Of a stretch of 64,000 bases of DNA, positions 39,533 to 50,852 are shown in pieces. The DNA is from Paenibacillus phyllosphaerae (GTDB lineage Bacteria; Bacillota; Bacilli; Paenibacillales; Paenibacillaceae). The notes under the pieces were generated by a model. It searched no databases. It was not told the origin of the DNA and was given only the letters and a program-made list of their open reading frames with translations. The stretch is from contig NZ_JACHXK010000003.1 in NCBI RefSeq assembly GCF_014192105.1, forward strand, positions 434,001-498,000, in the 5' to 3' direction. The translations under genes and the position numbers were made by a program. Within the stretch, counting starts at the first letter, position 1, and every line of letters begins with the position of its first letter.

Positions 39533-40843
39533 ATGGACTTATTCTCTTATCAGGACGAAACGGAAGCGCCGCGTGCGAAACTGCTGGCCGACCGGATGAG
39601 GCCGGAGACGATCGATGAATATATCGGCCAAGCGCATATTCTCGGGCCGGGCAAGCTGCTGCGGAGGGCGATCGAGGCGGACCAGGTATCCTCGATCATT
39701 CTGTACGGTCCTCCGGGCTGCGGGAAGACGACGCTGGCGCATATCATCTCCAAGCGGACGAAGGCGGATTTCGTCAAGCTGAACGCGGTGGATGCGTCGG
39801 TGAAGGACGTTCGCGACGTTATAGAATCGGCCAAGACGAACAAGGCGATGTATGGCCGCAAGACCATCCTGTTCCTCGATGAGGTGCATCGCTTCAATGC
39901 CTCGCGTCAGGATGCGCTGCTCCCCGCCGTTGAGCAGGGGATCATTATTTTTATAGGTGCAACTACGGAGAATCCTTTCCATTTCGTGAACGGCGCCTTA
40001 TTGTCCAGATCGACATTGTTCCAGCTTGAAGCATTAACGCGCGATGACGCCATAGAGGCCATGCGCCGGGCAATCTCGGATTCGAGCCGCGGTCTAGGCT
40101 TTATGAAGTTGGAGGTGGAAGAGGCGGCGCTCGCGCATATAGCGTCGATGGCGGGAGGAGATATCCGTCGGGCGCTCAATGCCATCGAACTCGCGGCGGT
40201 GACGACGCCAAGCGAATTGGACGGCTCGGTGCGTATCACGCTTGCCGTGGCTGAGGAATCCATTCGTAAGCCGACCATTCGAGCGGATGAATCGACCCAG
40301 TACGATGTCCTCTCGGCGTTCCACAAAAGCGTGCGAGGCTCAAGCGACGCAGCGCTGTTCTGGTTCTTGTACGCCGTCGAACGGCTCGGAATGGACCCGA
40401 TGACGTTCCTAAGAAGGCTTATCGTTGCGTGCAGCGAAGATATCGGGCTTGCGAACCCGCAGGCGATGGTGCAGGCGGTCACAGCGATGGATGCGTATCA
40501 TAAGATCGGCTGGCCGGAAGCCAAATACAACATTGCGCAGGCCATCCTTTTCGCGGTGGAAAGCCCCAAGTCTAACGCTACGGCTCTCGCGATCGGTTCG
40601 GTCATGAATGCGATCGAAGCGACAGGCACGGCGGAGGTTCCGCTGCATTTAAGGGATGCCCATTATAGCGGGGCGCAGAAGCTCGGTCATGTCGGCTATC
40701 AATATCCGCATGACTTTCCCGGGCATTATGTGAAGCAGCAATATTTGCCGGACCGATTGGACGGCAAAACATTCTATACCGCTTCCCAACAGGGAACCGA
40801 GGATAAAATCAGGCACAATCAGCTCAAACGTGGCGGAAAGTAG
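39533..40843 (+). CDS. rarA: Replication-associated recombination protein RarA (MgsA)
   Basis: A 436-residue AAA+ ATPase of the RarA/MgsA/WRNIP1 family that acts at stalled forks. Walker A is GPPGCGKTTL (about 53-62), Walker B is LFLDEVHRF, sensor 1 GATTENPF, and the C-terminal tetramerisation part includes GLANPQAM and YPHDFPGHYVKQQYLP. ATG 39533 follows AAGGTGTG. A LexA-like box overlaps its promoter. It sits after tcdA as in B. subtilis, with mntH inserted between. Confidence 0.95.
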   Translation: MDLFSYQDETEAPRAKLLADRMRPETIDEYIGQAHILGPGKLLRRAIEADQVSSIILYGPPGCGKTTLAHIISKRTKADFVKLNAVDASVKDVRDVIESAKTNKAMYGRKTILFLDEVHRFNASRQDALLPAVEQGIIIFIGATTENPFHFVNGALLSRSTLFQLEALTRDDAIEAMRRAISDSSRGLGFMKLEVEEAALAHIASMAGGDIRRALNAIELAAVTTPSELDGSVRITLAVAEESIRKPTIRADESTQYDVLSAFHKSVRGSSDAALFWFLYAVERLGMDPMTFLRRLIVACSEDIGLANPQAMVQAVTAMDAYHKIGWPEAKYNIAQAILFAVESPKSNATALAIGSVMNAIEATGTAEVPLHLRDAHYSGAQKLGHVGYQYPHDFPGHYVKQQYLPDRLDGKTFYTASQQGTEDKIRHNQLKRGGK

Positions 40844-41023
40844 CGGTATCACTTCAAAAACGTAAGCATACCTTAGGAAACAGCGCATAATGGCCGACCT
40901 TTACCGAATAAACATACAATATAACCTGAAAACGGGGATACCGGTGGTTTCCTGATGTTTGACGCGGAGGTGCTGATTCGACTAATCTTATACTATATAA
41001 GTATCGTTTATATTTTTTGATCC

Positions 41024-41086
41024 AGAAGGAGGTGTACCTGTCACCGACAGTCGCTTTCGAAGCGTCACTCGGTTGGCAGGGAATCG
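41024..41086 (+). promoter_or_regulatory. Leader with detached Shine-Dalgarno before the CorC-type gene
   Basis: A perfect AGAAGGAGGTG (41024-41034) is followed not by a start codon but by two tight hairpins, CTGTC/GACAG (41038-41050) and CGCTT/AAGCG (about 41052-41064), then the TTG start at 41087. A 20-codon GTG frame (41032-41094) begins inside the SD. Confidence 0.45.
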
Positions 41087-42430
41087 TTGAGTGACCCGTT
41101 ACCCATATTGTTGAATGGTATTTTGATTTTAGTGCTTGTGTTTTTGAACGGCTTTTTTGTCGCCGCAGAGTTTGCGATGGTGAAGGTGAGGAGCAGTCGA
41201 ATTGATTCGCTTGTGTCGGGCGGTAACCGGCGCGCACGGTTTGCATCTAATCTAACTAACCACTTGGACGCTTATCTGTCCGCCTGTCAGTTGGGAATAA
41301 CGCTTGCTTCGCTTGGTCTTGGCTGGATTGGTGAACCTGCGATTGCGGATGCGATTGAACCGTTGCTATTAAAGCTGAATTTTAACGAAACACTCATTCA
41401 TACTGTCGCATTCATTATTGCCTTCTCCATAATTACGCTGCTTCATATCGTCTTAGGGGAATTGGCGCCAAAAACGGTAGCGATCCGGAAATCGGAAGAG
41501 GTTACCTTGTGGACCGCTATGCCGCTCATCGTATTTCACAAAATCATGTATCCGTTCATCTGGGTATTAAATGGTACGGCCAATGCGATATTGAAACTGG
41601 TAGGCATCGAGCCGGCCAGCGAGCATGACTCCGCGCACACGGAGGAAGAAATCCGTATTCTGATGAAGGAAAGCCACAAATCCGGATTGATCGACAACAC
41701 AGAATTAACCTTAATGGACAATATTTTCGATTTCGCCGAGACGAATGCGCGCGAAATTATGATTCCGCGTACCGAAATGACCTGTTTATTTACGAATTTG
41801 CCGTTCGAAGAGAATCGGGAGATTGCCCTCAAAGAGATGCATACCCGTTATCCAGTGGCGGATGGGGATAAGGACAACATTATCGGCTTTATTCATATTA
41901 AAGACCTGCTCAAGGTTCCCACGCAGAGCATCACGGATATTCGAGTCATTATGCGACCGATGACGACGGTCCCTGAGTCGATGCAGATTAGTACGCTGCT
42001 CAAGCTCATGCAGAAGAAGAAGACGCAAATCGCGATTCTCATCGACGAATATGGCGGAACTTCGGGGCTAGTTACATTAGAAGATATCATGGAAGAGATC
42101 GTGGGCGAGATTCAGGATGAATTCGACGAAGAGCGTCCCAATATCGAACGCCGTGATGAAGATACGTATTCCATTAACGGACTTATGCTGATTGAAGAAG
42201 TGAACAGTTACTTCGGACTCGAGATCGAGACGGATGACTACGATACGATCGGCGGTTGGCTGTACTCGCAGATCGAGATTCCGCCATCCCGCGACCAGCG
42301 GGTACCGATTCCAGGCGGTCAAGAATTCATTATTGAAGAAACAGACCATCTCCGGATCTCCCGGGTGCTGTTGCGCAAAAGGGGAAACGTGGATGAGTCC
42401 GGAACCGAGCTGCAAGCGGAGACGGGCTAA
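41087..42430 (+). CDS. CorC/HlyC-family membrane protein (CNNM-like)
   Basis: A 447-residue protein with an N-terminal DUF21/CNNM membrane domain (four helices, residues about 1-190, VFLNGFFVAAEFAMVKVR), two CBS domains (about 215-335, EIMIPRTEM and ILIDEYGGTSGLVTLEDI) and a C-terminal CorC_HlyC domain. Relatives such as B. subtilis MpfA/YhdP export Mg2+; exact substrate unknown. TTG 41087 starts the family-like SDPLPILLNG segment with a modest AGGGA SD. A leader of about 60 nt carries a strong but displaced SD. A palindromic terminator follows. Confidence 0.88.
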   Translation: MSDPLPILLNGILILVLVFLNGFFVAAEFAMVKVRSSRIDSLVSGGNRRARFASNLTNHLDAYLSACQLGITLASLGLGWIGEPAIADAIEPLLLKLNFNETLIHTVAFIIAFSIITLLHIVLGELAPKTVAIRKSEEVTLWTAMPLIVFHKIMYPFIWVLNGTANAILKLVGIEPASEHDSAHTEEEIRILMKESHKSGLIDNTELTLMDNIFDFAETNAREIMIPRTEMTCLFTNLPFEENREIALKEMHTRYPVADGDKDNIIGFIHIKDLLKVPTQSITDIRVIMRPMTTVPESMQISTLLKLMQKKKTQIAILIDEYGGTSGLVTLEDIMEEIVGEIQDEFDEERPNIERRDEDTYSINGLMLIEEVNSYFGLEIETDDYDTIGGWLYSQIEIPPSRDQRVPIPGGQEFIIEETDHLRISRVLLRKRGNVDESGTELQAETG

Positions 42431-42442
42431 AAGAAAGGCAAA

Positions 42443-42480
42443 ACAAAAGACCGAATCGGATATCCGATTCGGTCTTTTGT
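42443..42480. terminator. Bidirectional terminator (CorC-type gene / mnmA)
   Basis: A perfect 38-bp palindrome centred on GGATATCC with ACAAAAGACCG outer arms, giving T-rich ends on both strands between convergent genes. Confidence 0.92.
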
Positions 42481-42481
42481 T

Positions 42482-43828
<1,347 letters not shown>

Positions 43829-43869
43829 CTATGGATTTCACTCACAAGTCGAAAGATGAGGTGTCATAG

Positions 43870-44289
43870 TTGAAGATATCGACTAAAGGCCGTTACGGAC
43901 TGACCATTATGATGGAGCTTTCCGGCAAGTTTGGCGAAGGTCCTACTTCGCTCAAGAGCATCGCCGAACGTAACGGATTATCGGAGCACTATCTGGAGCA
44001 ATTGATTGCACCGCTGCGTAATGCGGGCTTGGTTAAGAGTATCCGGGGAGCATACGGCGGGTATATTTTATCGCGTGACCCGGAAACAATTACAGCAGGC
44101 GATGTCATTCGCATTTTGGAAGGACCGATTTCGCCGGTTGATTTTACGGAAGAAGATGATCCTGCCAAGCGTAATTTGTGGCTGCGGATTCGGGACAGCA
44201 TCGCTGAAGTGCTGGATTCCACAACGCTGGCTGACCTTGTCACGTACAAGGAAGAAGGCCAGCAAGATTCATACATGTTTTATATCTAG
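43870..44289 (+). CDS. cymR: Rrf2-family regulator CymR
   Basis: A 139-residue Rrf2-family DNA-binding protein. It begins MKISTKGRYGLTIMMEL, has a winged helix (SLKSIAERNGLSEHYLEQLI, recognition GAYGGYIL), and lacks the three-cysteine cluster of Fe-S sensors such as IscR and NsrR. This fits CymR, the repressor of cysteine metabolism that works with CysK. TTG 43870 follows GAGGTG. The gene is 58 nt upstream of the cysteine desulfurase gene, as in B. subtilis. Confidence 0.9.
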   Translation: MKISTKGRYGLTIMMELSGKFGEGPTSLKSIAERNGLSEHYLEQLIAPLRNAGLVKSIRGAYGGYILSRDPETITAGDVIRILEGPISPVDFTEEDDPAKRNLWLRIRDSIAEVLDSTTLADLVTYKEEGQQDSYMFYI

Positions 44290-44347
44290 TATACTAGCCG
44301 ATGGTCCGTTAGCCTCAAGCTGAGGACCTTTGTAAGGACGGATCCTC

Positions 44348-45502
44348 ATGGAACGATTTTATTTCGATCATGCCGCATCCTCGCCCATCCATCCGGATGT
44401 TGCAGAGACGATGATGGCTGTATATACCGGCAACTATGGCAACGCCTCTAGTACACATAGCTTTGGCCGCTCGGCCAAACAGCTGCTCAGTCGCTCGCGG
44501 GACACCATTGCACGCGCAATTGGTTGTACTTCCTCCGAGCTTTATTTCACGTCTGGGGGTACGGAGAGTGACAACGCGGCCATTATCGGCACGGCACGAG
44601 CAAGACGGGAGCAGGGTAAGAACCATGTCATTACTTCTTCGACGGAGCACCATGCCGTAGTACGGGCTTGTGAGGCTTTGGTTAAAGAAGGTTTCGAGCT
44701 TACGCTCCTGCCTGTTGATGAGAATGGCCGGGTAGACGTGGCAGATGTTGAAGCAGCCATTCGCCCGGATACCGCGCTCATTAGCGTGATGTATGCCAAT
44801 AACGAAACAGGGACGATACAACCCATTCAACAGATCGGCGAGCTCGCAAGAAGACTCGGCGTTCCTTTTCACGTTGATGCCGTACAAGCGCTCGGTTCGC
44901 TGCCGATTGATCTTCGGACACTGCCTGTCGACCTGATGAGCTTCTCTGCGCACAAGCTGAATGGGCCGCAGGGAATTGGTGCCTTATTTATCGCCAAACA
45001 TCTGGCCTTTGAGCCCTTGCAACACGGCGGCTCTCAAGAACGCAAACGCCGCGCCGGCACGGAAAATTTGGCTGGAGCAGCTGGATTTGCGAAGGCGGTT
45101 GAAATTACTGTGAATTCCATGATGGAGCGGAAACTTTTTCTGGACAAGCTTCGTCTTAACTGGATAGAACGTATGAAAGCACTATACGGGGAGGACCGTA
45201 TCCGAGTGAACGGTCATCCTACCGAACATCTGGCGCACATCGCCAATTTAAGCTTCCTGGGAACGGATACGGAGACGCTGCTGATGAACTTGGATCTGCA
45301 AGGAATCGCCGCTTCCGGGGGATCCGCTTGCACGGCTGGAGCGATCGAACCGTCTCATGTGCTGAAGGCCATGAATCTGTCGCAGGAAAGATTAACTTCC
45401 GCAGTAAGATTTAGCTTCGGTTTGGGGAATACTCTGGAGGAACTGGAACGCGCGTCGCAAAAAATTGAAACATTCTTAAGTCGCGTTCGTACTAACGCCT
45501 AG
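44348..45502 (+). CDS. iscS: Cysteine desulfurase (IscS/NifS type, YrvO)
   Basis: A 384-residue PLP enzyme that removes sulfur from cysteine. The PLP lysine is in SFSAHKLNGPQG (about 203-214); the active-site cysteine is in GGSACTAGAIEPSHVL (about 322); GGTESDN and STEHHAV are also typical. ATG 44348 follows AAGGACGG. In B. subtilis the equivalent YrvO feeds MnmA, whose gene is divergent here. Confidence 0.94.
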   Translation: MERFYFDHAASSPIHPDVAETMMAVYTGNYGNASSTHSFGRSAKQLLSRSRDTIARAIGCTSSELYFTSGGTESDNAAIIGTARARREQGKNHVITSSTEHHAVVRACEALVKEGFELTLLPVDENGRVDVADVEAAIRPDTALISVMYANNETGTIQPIQQIGELARRLGVPFHVDAVQALGSLPIDLRTLPVDLMSFSAHKLNGPQGIGALFIAKHLAFEPLQHGGSQERKRRAGTENLAGAAGFAKAVEITVNSMMERKLFLDKLRLNWIERMKALYGEDRIRVNGHPTEHLAHIANLSFLGTDTETLLMNLDLQGIAASGGSACTAGAIEPSHVLKAMNLSQERLTSAVRFSFGLGNTLEELERASQKIETFLSRVRTNA

Positions 45503-45518
45503 GAGGCTTCCTCATAAC

Positions 45519-46055
45519 ATGATTAAGCTTCAACATATGATTGGCCTGCCTGTTCTTATCATGTCGACAGGTCAACAGGTTGGTCATGTGAAGGATGCAT
45601 GGTTCGACGAACATTGGGAGCTATCCGGTATCATCCTGGATGTGGGAAGGCGATTCTTATCGGCCACCAGATCCATCCTCTGGTCGGATGTTGTCAAGTG
45701 CGGGGAAGATGTCGTATTCATTATGAGCGAGCAAGCGGTTCACAAGGCGCTTCCAGCAGATATTCAACGATCCTTCCACACCGGAGCGATAAGGCTTAAG
45801 GATCTCATCGTCGTTACGACCGATGGGGAACAACTTGGCCGAGTATCAGATGTTTATTTTAGCAACGAACAGGGTACACAGATAGTAGGCTATGAGCTAA
45901 CTGACGGATTTATCGCAGATGTTATGGACGGGCGTAAGTGGTTGCCGGCTCCGACTGATCTCGATACCGTCACATTAGGTGAGAATGCAATAATCGTTCC
46001 GGCCGGCAGTGAACTGCTATTAGAGCCGGTCACTGCTTCTGATTCGGATATATAG
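45519..46055 (+). CDS. yrrD: PRC-barrel protein (YrrD-like)
   Basis: A 178-residue protein with two PRC-barrel domains: residues about 3-75 (GLPVLIMSTGQQVGHVKDAWFD) and about 88-165 (LKDLIVVTTDGEQLGRVSDVYF). PRC barrels bind RNA-processing factors or membrane complexes; this one's partner is unknown. ATG 45519 follows AGGAGG. It follows iscS by 16 nt, so the operon is cymR-iscS-yrrD. Confidence 0.85.
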   Translation: MIKLQHMIGLPVLIMSTGQQVGHVKDAWFDEHWELSGIILDVGRRFLSATRSILWSDVVKCGEDVVFIMSEQAVHKALPADIQRSFHTGAIRLKDLIVVTTDGEQLGRVSDVYFSNEQGTQIVGYELTDGFIADVMDGRKWLPAPTDLDTVTLGENAIIVPAGSELLLEPVTASDSDI

Positions 46056-46067
46056 GGAGAAATGAAT

Positions 46068-46262
46068 ATGAGATGTCCCAACTGCAACTCTAAAGATATT
46101 GGCAAAATCGGTTCCCACCAGTTCTACTGCTGGGGCTGCTTTATCGAACTAACGGTGAATGGCGACAAGATGTCGGTCTTCCAAGTCGAAGAAGACGGCA
46201 CCCTCAGCTCGTTGGATGATTTGTTCTTTGAGGATGAGATTCCTCAAGTACACGCGAACTGA
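46068..46262 (+). CDS. Small zinc-ribbon protein (64 aa)
   Basis: A short protein beginning MRCPNCNSKDIGKIG, with a second CWGC motif at about residue 25, giving a four-cysteine zinc ribbon. The C-terminal half is acidic (EEDGTLSSLDDLFFEDE). Function unknown. ATG 46068 has AGGGAGA seven bases upstream; ATG 46062 is too close. It is the last gene of the group, before a terminator. Confidence 0.75.
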   Translation: MRCPNCNSKDIGKIGSHQFYCWGCFIELTVNGDKMSVFQVEEDGTLSSLDDLFFEDEIPQVHAN

Positions 46263-46279
46263 CATCATGCATAACCGAA

Positions 46280-46309
46280 GGCGTCCTCATTTATGGAGGG
46301 CGTCTTTTT
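46280..46309 (+). terminator. Intrinsic terminator after the zinc-ribbon gene
   Basis: GGCGTCCTC pairs with GAGGGCGTC (two G-U pairs) around ATTTATG; five T follow. Confidence 0.85.
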
Positions 46310-46418
46310 GTATTTGTTGGATGAAACTGAAGACTTGTACATATACTGTAACAGTTAGTTCGGCCAATTGCCAATTTAGGGCGATATTGCCTAACGCTGC
46401 AGTGGAGAGGGGAGAAGT

Positions 46419-47489
46419 ATGGATCGTTTAACAAGCAGTCGTCTGGTTCGCGGACTGATTATCGTTATTTTAGCTTTAATCGCACTGTATCTGCTTCTCC
46501 TGATCAAGCCGATTATCATTCATATCTACAGTTTTCTGAAAGCGGTGCTCGCCCCGTTCCTCATCGCTATGATCATATCTTATGTGCTCAATCCGATCGT
46601 TAGTCTGTTGCATGAACGCAAGGTGCCGCGGACGGTTGCGGTATTGTTGATCTATGCCGTATTTCTGGCGTCGCTCACCGTCATTCTGATGAATGCGATC
46701 CCCATGTTCATGGAGCAGCTGCAGGAGCTCAATCAACATATGCCGGATTTGACGATGAGAGCACAGAGTCTGGTGAACGACCTCAATAATTCATCCTTCC
46801 TGCCTGAAAGCATACGAGGAGGAATCCATAACTCGCTGTACAAGCTGGAGAAGTACGCTTCTGAAGCCATTTTCAGCTTTCTGAACAATATTGGCGCGAT
46901 GCTGAATGTCGTCTTTATTGGGTTCATCATTCCGTTCCTGGCCTTCTATATCCTGAAAGATTTTGAAGTGTTCGAGCGAACGGTGCTCACTTACGTACCG
47001 AAGCCGCATCGCAAGCATGCCGTCCGTCTGATCAAGGATATCGACCATGCGCTTGGCAGCTATATCCGCGGCCAGTTTCTCGTCTGCGTGATCGTCGGCG
47101 GTCTGGCATACATCGGTTATCTATGCATAGGGATGCCATATCCGTTGCTGCTCGCGGCGATCGTGGCGGTAACGAACATCATTCCCTACTTGGGTCCGTT
47201 CTTCGGCGCAGCGCCGGCACTCGTAGTGGCTTCTACCATCTCGATCAAAATGATGTTGTTCGTTGTCGTCATCAACACGGCCTGCCAGATTCTCGAAGGG
47301 AATGTCATCTCGCCGCAGGTCGTCGGACGTACGCTGCATATGCATCCGTTGTCCATCATATTCGCGCTGCTAGTGGGCGGAGAGATCGCGGGGATCGTAG
47401 GCATGATTCTGGCTGTACCGATCTTCGCCGCGGGGAAGGTCGTCATCCAGCATATATTCGCTTATTACGTCAGACGAAAGACGATATAA
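46419..47489 (+). CDS. AI-2E family membrane transporter (YrrI-like)
   Basis: A 356-residue protein with about eight membrane helices in the AI-2E/PerM layout: two N-terminal helices, a soluble region (about 95-150), then a C-terminal bundle with the family motif PYLGPFFGAAPAL and GNVISPQVVGRTLHMHPL. Family members export autoinducer-2 or act as Na+/H+ antiporters; the substrate here is unknown. ATG 46419 follows GAGGGGAGAAG. It precedes the alaS T-box, as B. subtilis yrrI does. Confidence 0.9.
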   Translation: MDRLTSSRLVRGLIIVILALIALYLLLLIKPIIIHIYSFLKAVLAPFLIAMIISYVLNPIVSLLHERKVPRTVAVLLIYAVFLASLTVILMNAIPMFMEQLQELNQHMPDLTMRAQSLVNDLNNSSFLPESIRGGIHNSLYKLEKYASEAIFSFLNNIGAMLNVVFIGFIIPFLAFYILKDFEVFERTVLTYVPKPHRKHAVRLIKDIDHALGSYIRGQFLVCVIVGGLAYIGYLCIGMPYPLLLAAIVAVTNIIPYLGPFFGAAPALVVASTISIKMMLFVVVINTACQILEGNVISPQVVGRTLHMHPLSIIFALLVGGEIAGIVGMILAVPIFAAGKVVIQHIFAYYVRRKTI

Positions 47490-47490
47490 T

Positions 47491-47520
47491 TTGACAGGTA
47501 AAGGCAAAAAACAATATAAT
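47491..47520 (+). promoter_or_regulatory. Sigma-A promoter of alaS
   Basis: Perfect TTGACA (47491-47496), 18-nt spacer, perfect TATAAT (47515-47520), beginning just after the preceding gene's stop codon. Confidence 0.9.
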
Positions 47521-47526
47521 CACTCT

Positions 47527-47831
47527 ATACGACGATTTTTCATACATGCAAATCGTGGATGAAACATAAGTACACCATAGCCCTCATCCAGAGATGGAGC
47601 TTCTATGCGGTGAAGTTGCAGCAGATCCGCATAGGCTGTAAGAGCTCCAATGAAGAAGAATGGTGGAAAGCTGGTTTCGGAGAGTGGACGAACTTCACCG
47701 GATGGACCCGTTAACGTCTAACAAGGAGACTGACCGCACAATATGGGGCCGAGCATTAGCTGGCTTCAGACGGACAGTAACCAGGGTGGTACCGCGAATC
47801 ATTCGTCCCTGTCTATGACAGGGGCGTTTTT
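47527..47831 (+). promoter_or_regulatory. T-box leader of alaS, Ala GCU specifier
   Basis: Stem I is closed by GGAGCT/AGCTCC and ATGCGG/CCGCAT. On the 3' side of the internal loop lies GCT (47635-47637), an alanine codon in specifier position, matching the downstream gene. The T-box core AGGGTGGTACCGCG is at 47783-47796. The terminator is CGTCCCTGTC (47804-47813) with GACAGGGGCG (47817-47826), then TTTTT. Confidence 0.95.
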
Positions 47832-47870
47832 GGTTTTTAACCTAAGTAACATATTGGAGGCATGAACCTT

Positions 47871-50507
47871 ATGAAGGCAGCTGAAATCCGGTCCAAGTGG
47901 CTCGCGTTCTTCGAGAGCAAAGGACACAAAATCGAGCCAAGCGCATCGCTTGTGCCGCACAACGATCCATCGCTCTTGTGGATCAACGCGGGTATGGCTC
48001 CGCTGAAGTCCTATTTTGACGGACGCGTCATCCCGGACAATCCGCGGATTGCGAACTCGCAAAAATGTATCCGTACGAACGACATCGAGAATGTCGGCAA
48101 AACCCGCCGTCACCATACGTTCTTCGAGATGCTGGGTAACTTCTCGATCGGCGACTACTTTAAGGAAGAAGTCATTACTTGGGCATGGGAGTTCCTGACT
48201 GATCCGAAGTATATCGGATTCGACCCGAACCGTCTGTCCGTCACGGTCCATCCGGAAGACGAAGAAGCGTTCCGTTACTGGAATGAGAAGATCGGGGTTC
48301 CCGCTGAGCGCATCTACAAGCTCGAGGAGAACTTCTGGGATATCGGCGAAGGTCCTTGCGGACCATGTACGGAGATCTTCTACGATCGCGGCGACAAGTA
48401 CGGCGACCTGAGCGACCCGGAATGCTGGCCGGGCGGAGAGAACGAGCGGTTCCTCGAAGTATGGAATTTGGTATTCTCGCAATATAATCATAATAAAGAC
48501 GGCAGCTATACACCGCTTCCGAACAAGAATATCGATACAGGCGCTGGCCTTGAGCGTTTTGCTTCGATTCTGCAAGACGTGGATTCGAATTTTGATACCG
48601 ACTTGTTCATGCCGATCATCAACCAGACTTGCGCGATCGCTGGCGTGAGCTACAAATCGAATGCGGACCACGACGTGGCGCTGAAAGTCATTGCCGACCA
48701 CATTCGCACGGTTACTTTCGCAGTCGGCGACGGCGTGCTTCCGTCGAATGAAGGCCGCGGTTACGTTATCCGCCGTCTGCTCCGCCGCGCTGTCCGTTAC
48801 GGCAAGACGCTTGGCGTGGACCGTCCGTTCCTGTTCGAGCTCGTGAAGACGGTCGGCGATGTGATGGGCGTATACTACCCGGAAGTCGTCGAGAAGCGCG
48901 AATTCATCGAGAAAGTGATTCGTACCGAAGAAGAACGCTTCCACGAGACGCTGTCCGATGGACTGGCTCTGCTTGCCGATCTGGTCAAACATGCCCGTGA
49001 AGCGGGTCAAACCGAGATTACTGGCCCGGATGCGTTCAAACTCTATGATACGTATGGCTTCCCGTTCGACTTGACGGAAGACTATGGGGCAGAGCAAGGC
49101 TTCACGGTTGACCGCGCCGGATTCGATGCGGCAATGGAAGCGCAACGTGAGCGCGCGCGGGCTGCTCGCCAAGATACGGGCAGCATGAATGTTCAAGGCG
49201 GACCGCTTGCCGATTATACGGACAAATCCGAGTTCGTAGGCTACCAGGAGCTCGTGCTCGAAGGCGCTCAGATCAAAGCCATCGTAGCGGGCGATTCGCT
49301 CGTAGATTCGGCACCAGAAGGCAGCCAAGTCCTCGTACTGCTGGACCGTACGCCTTTCTATGCGGAAAGCGGCGGCCAGATCGGTGACAAAGGCACGATC
49401 AGCGGCGATGGATTTGTCCTTCAAGTAGAAGACGTGACGAAGGCGCCGCATGGCCAGCCAGTCCATCACGCCGTTGTGAAGAGCGGAACCGTTCGTTCGG
49501 GCGCTACGGTCCATGCAGCCGTAACAGCTGTAACCCGTGACGCGATCATCAAGAACCACACGGCAACGCACTTGCTCCACCGCGCATTGAAGGATGTGTT
49601 GGGCGAGCATGTCAACCAAGCGGGCTCGCTCGTTGAGCCAGATCGTCTGCGCTTCGACTTCTCCCACTTCGGCAGCATCAGTGCTGAGGAACTGGCAGAC
49701 ATCGAACGCCGGGTGAATGAACAGATTTGGCTCGGCACTCCGCTGCAAATCGACTACAAGTCGCTTGCGGAAGCAAAAGCACTGGGCGCGATGGCGTTGT
49801 TCGGTGAGAAATACGGCGATACGGTTCGCGTCGTGCGCGTCGGCGAGTACTCGCTTGAACTGTGCGGCGGCTGCCATGTGACGAACACGGCACAGATCGG
49901 GTTGTTCAAGATTGTCGGCGAGAGCGGTATCGGCTCGGGCGTTCGCCGGATCGAAGCCGTATCTGGCCGCGGGGCTTACGAATATGTGGAAGGTCAGCTG
50001 GACGTGTTGAAACAGGCGGCCGGAGCACTGAAATCGAACGTGGCGGATGTGCCGAAACGGATCGACGCCCTGTTTACTCAAGTGAAGGAACTTGGCCGCG
50101 AGAACGAATCGCTTCAAGGCAAATTAAGCCGGATCGAAGCGGGCTCCCTGGAGTCCTCGGTGAAGACTGTCGGCGGCGTAAGCGTGTTGGCAGCTAAAGT
50201 GAGCGCGCCATCCATGGACGCGCTGCGCGGTATCGCCGATGAGTTGAAGACGAAGCTGCAATCGGCCGTTATCGTTCTTGGCGCAGTCGCGGACGAGAAA
50301 GTCAATCTCGTCGTATCTGTATCGCCTGACCTCGTCAAGCAAGGCTTCAATGCCGGCAAAATCATCAAAGAAGCAGCTGCGGCATGCGGCGGCGGAGGCG
50401 GTGGACGTCCGGACATGGCACAAGCGGGCGGCAAGGATCCTTCGAAGCTGGAAGAAGCACTTCGAATTGCCGAAGAACTGGTTCTCTCACATGCAAATGT
50501 GATATGA
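47871..50507 (+). CDS. alaS: Alanyl-tRNA synthetase
   Basis: An 878-residue AlaRS. Seen: the class II core ([20 protein letters not shown]), the editing-domain zinc site HTATHLLH with CGGCH, and a C-terminal DHHA1 domain with a poly-Gly loop ([18 protein letters not shown]). ATG 47871 is favoured, since the TTGGAGG SD sits ten bases upstream; ATG 47862 is only one base from it. It is regulated by the Ala T-box. Confidence 0.97.
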   Translation: MKAAEIRSKWLAFFESKGHKIEPSASLVPHNDPSLLWINAGMAPLKSYFDGRVIPDNPRIANSQKCIRTNDIENVGKTRRHHTFFEMLGNFSIGDYFKEEVITWAWEFLTDPKYIGFDPNRLSVTVHPEDEEAFRYWNEKIGVPAERIYKLEENFWDIGEGPCGPCTEIFYDRGDKYGDLSDPECWPGGENERFLEVWNLVFSQYNHNKDGSYTPLPNKNIDTGAGLERFASILQDVDSNFDTDLFMPIINQTCAIAGVSYKSNADHDVALKVIADHIRTVTFAVGDGVLPSNEGRGYVIRRLLRRAVRYGKTLGVDRPFLFELVKTVGDVMGVYYPEVVEKREFIEKVIRTEEERFHETLSDGLALLADLVKHAREAGQTEITGPDAFKLYDTYGFPFDLTEDYGAEQGFTVDRAGFDAAMEAQRERARAARQDTGSMNVQGGPLADYTDKSEFVGYQELVLEGAQIKAIVAGDSLVDSAPEGSQVLVLLDRTPFYAESGGQIGDKGTISGDGFVLQVEDVTKAPHGQPVHHAVVKSGTVRSGATVHAAVTAVTRDAIIKNHTATHLLHRALKDVLGEHVNQAGSLVEPDRLRFDFSHFGSISAEELADIERRVNEQIWLGTPLQIDYKSLAEAKALGAMALFGEKYGDTVRVVRVGEYSLELCGGCHVTNTAQIGLFKIVGESGIGSGVRRIEAVSGRGAYEYVEGQLDVLKQAAGALKSNVADVPKRIDALFTQVKELGRENESLQGKLSRIEAGSLESSVKTVGGVSVLAAKVSAPSMDALRGIADELKTKLQSAVIVLGAVADEKVNLVVSVSPDLVKQGFNAGKIIKEAAAACGGGGGGRPDMAQAGGKDPSKLEEALRIAEELVLSHANVI

Positions 50508-50556
50508 TAAGATTATCAATCGGCTGTTAAGCGGCTTGGAAAGTGAGGTGCTGGCG

Positions 50557-50820
50557 ATGAATTCCATGGACAAGACGATGAAGTTCGACGTCAAGGCAGA
50601 AGGGCTTGAATCTTCTCCCAAGGACATTTTGTTATCCGTGTACAATGCACTGCAGGAGAAGGACTATAATCCGATTAACCAGATCGTTGGATATTTGCTG
50701 TCTGGCGATCCTGCGTACATTCCGCGACATAACAATGCCAGAAGTATTATTCGCAGAAAAGAGCGCGACGAGTTGATTGAGGAGCTTGTACGATCTTATT
50801 TAAGTCAGCACCGCAATTAA
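50557..50820 (+). CDS. ireB: IreB-family regulator (UPF0297)
   Basis: An 87-residue UPF0297 protein with the conserved core [20 protein letters not shown]. In Enterococcus IreB is phosphorylated by the kinase IreK and regulates cephalosporin resistance. ATG 50557 has GTGAGGTG six bases upstream. It is part of the conserved alaS-ireB-ruvX-DUF1292 cluster. Confidence 0.93.
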   Translation: MNSMDKTMKFDVKAEGLESSPKDILLSVYNALQEKDYNPINQIVGYLLSGDPAYIPRHNNARSIIRRKERDELIEELVRSYLSQHRN

Positions 50821-50852
50821 GTATTGTTGAACAAGAGAGGAATGAAGGTCGT

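Noticed and set aside
47799-50117. A 772-codon open frame on the minus strand opposite alaS
   Set aside because: It is a codon-bias shadow: alaS is unmistakable on the other strand, and the antisense product has no recognisable motif.
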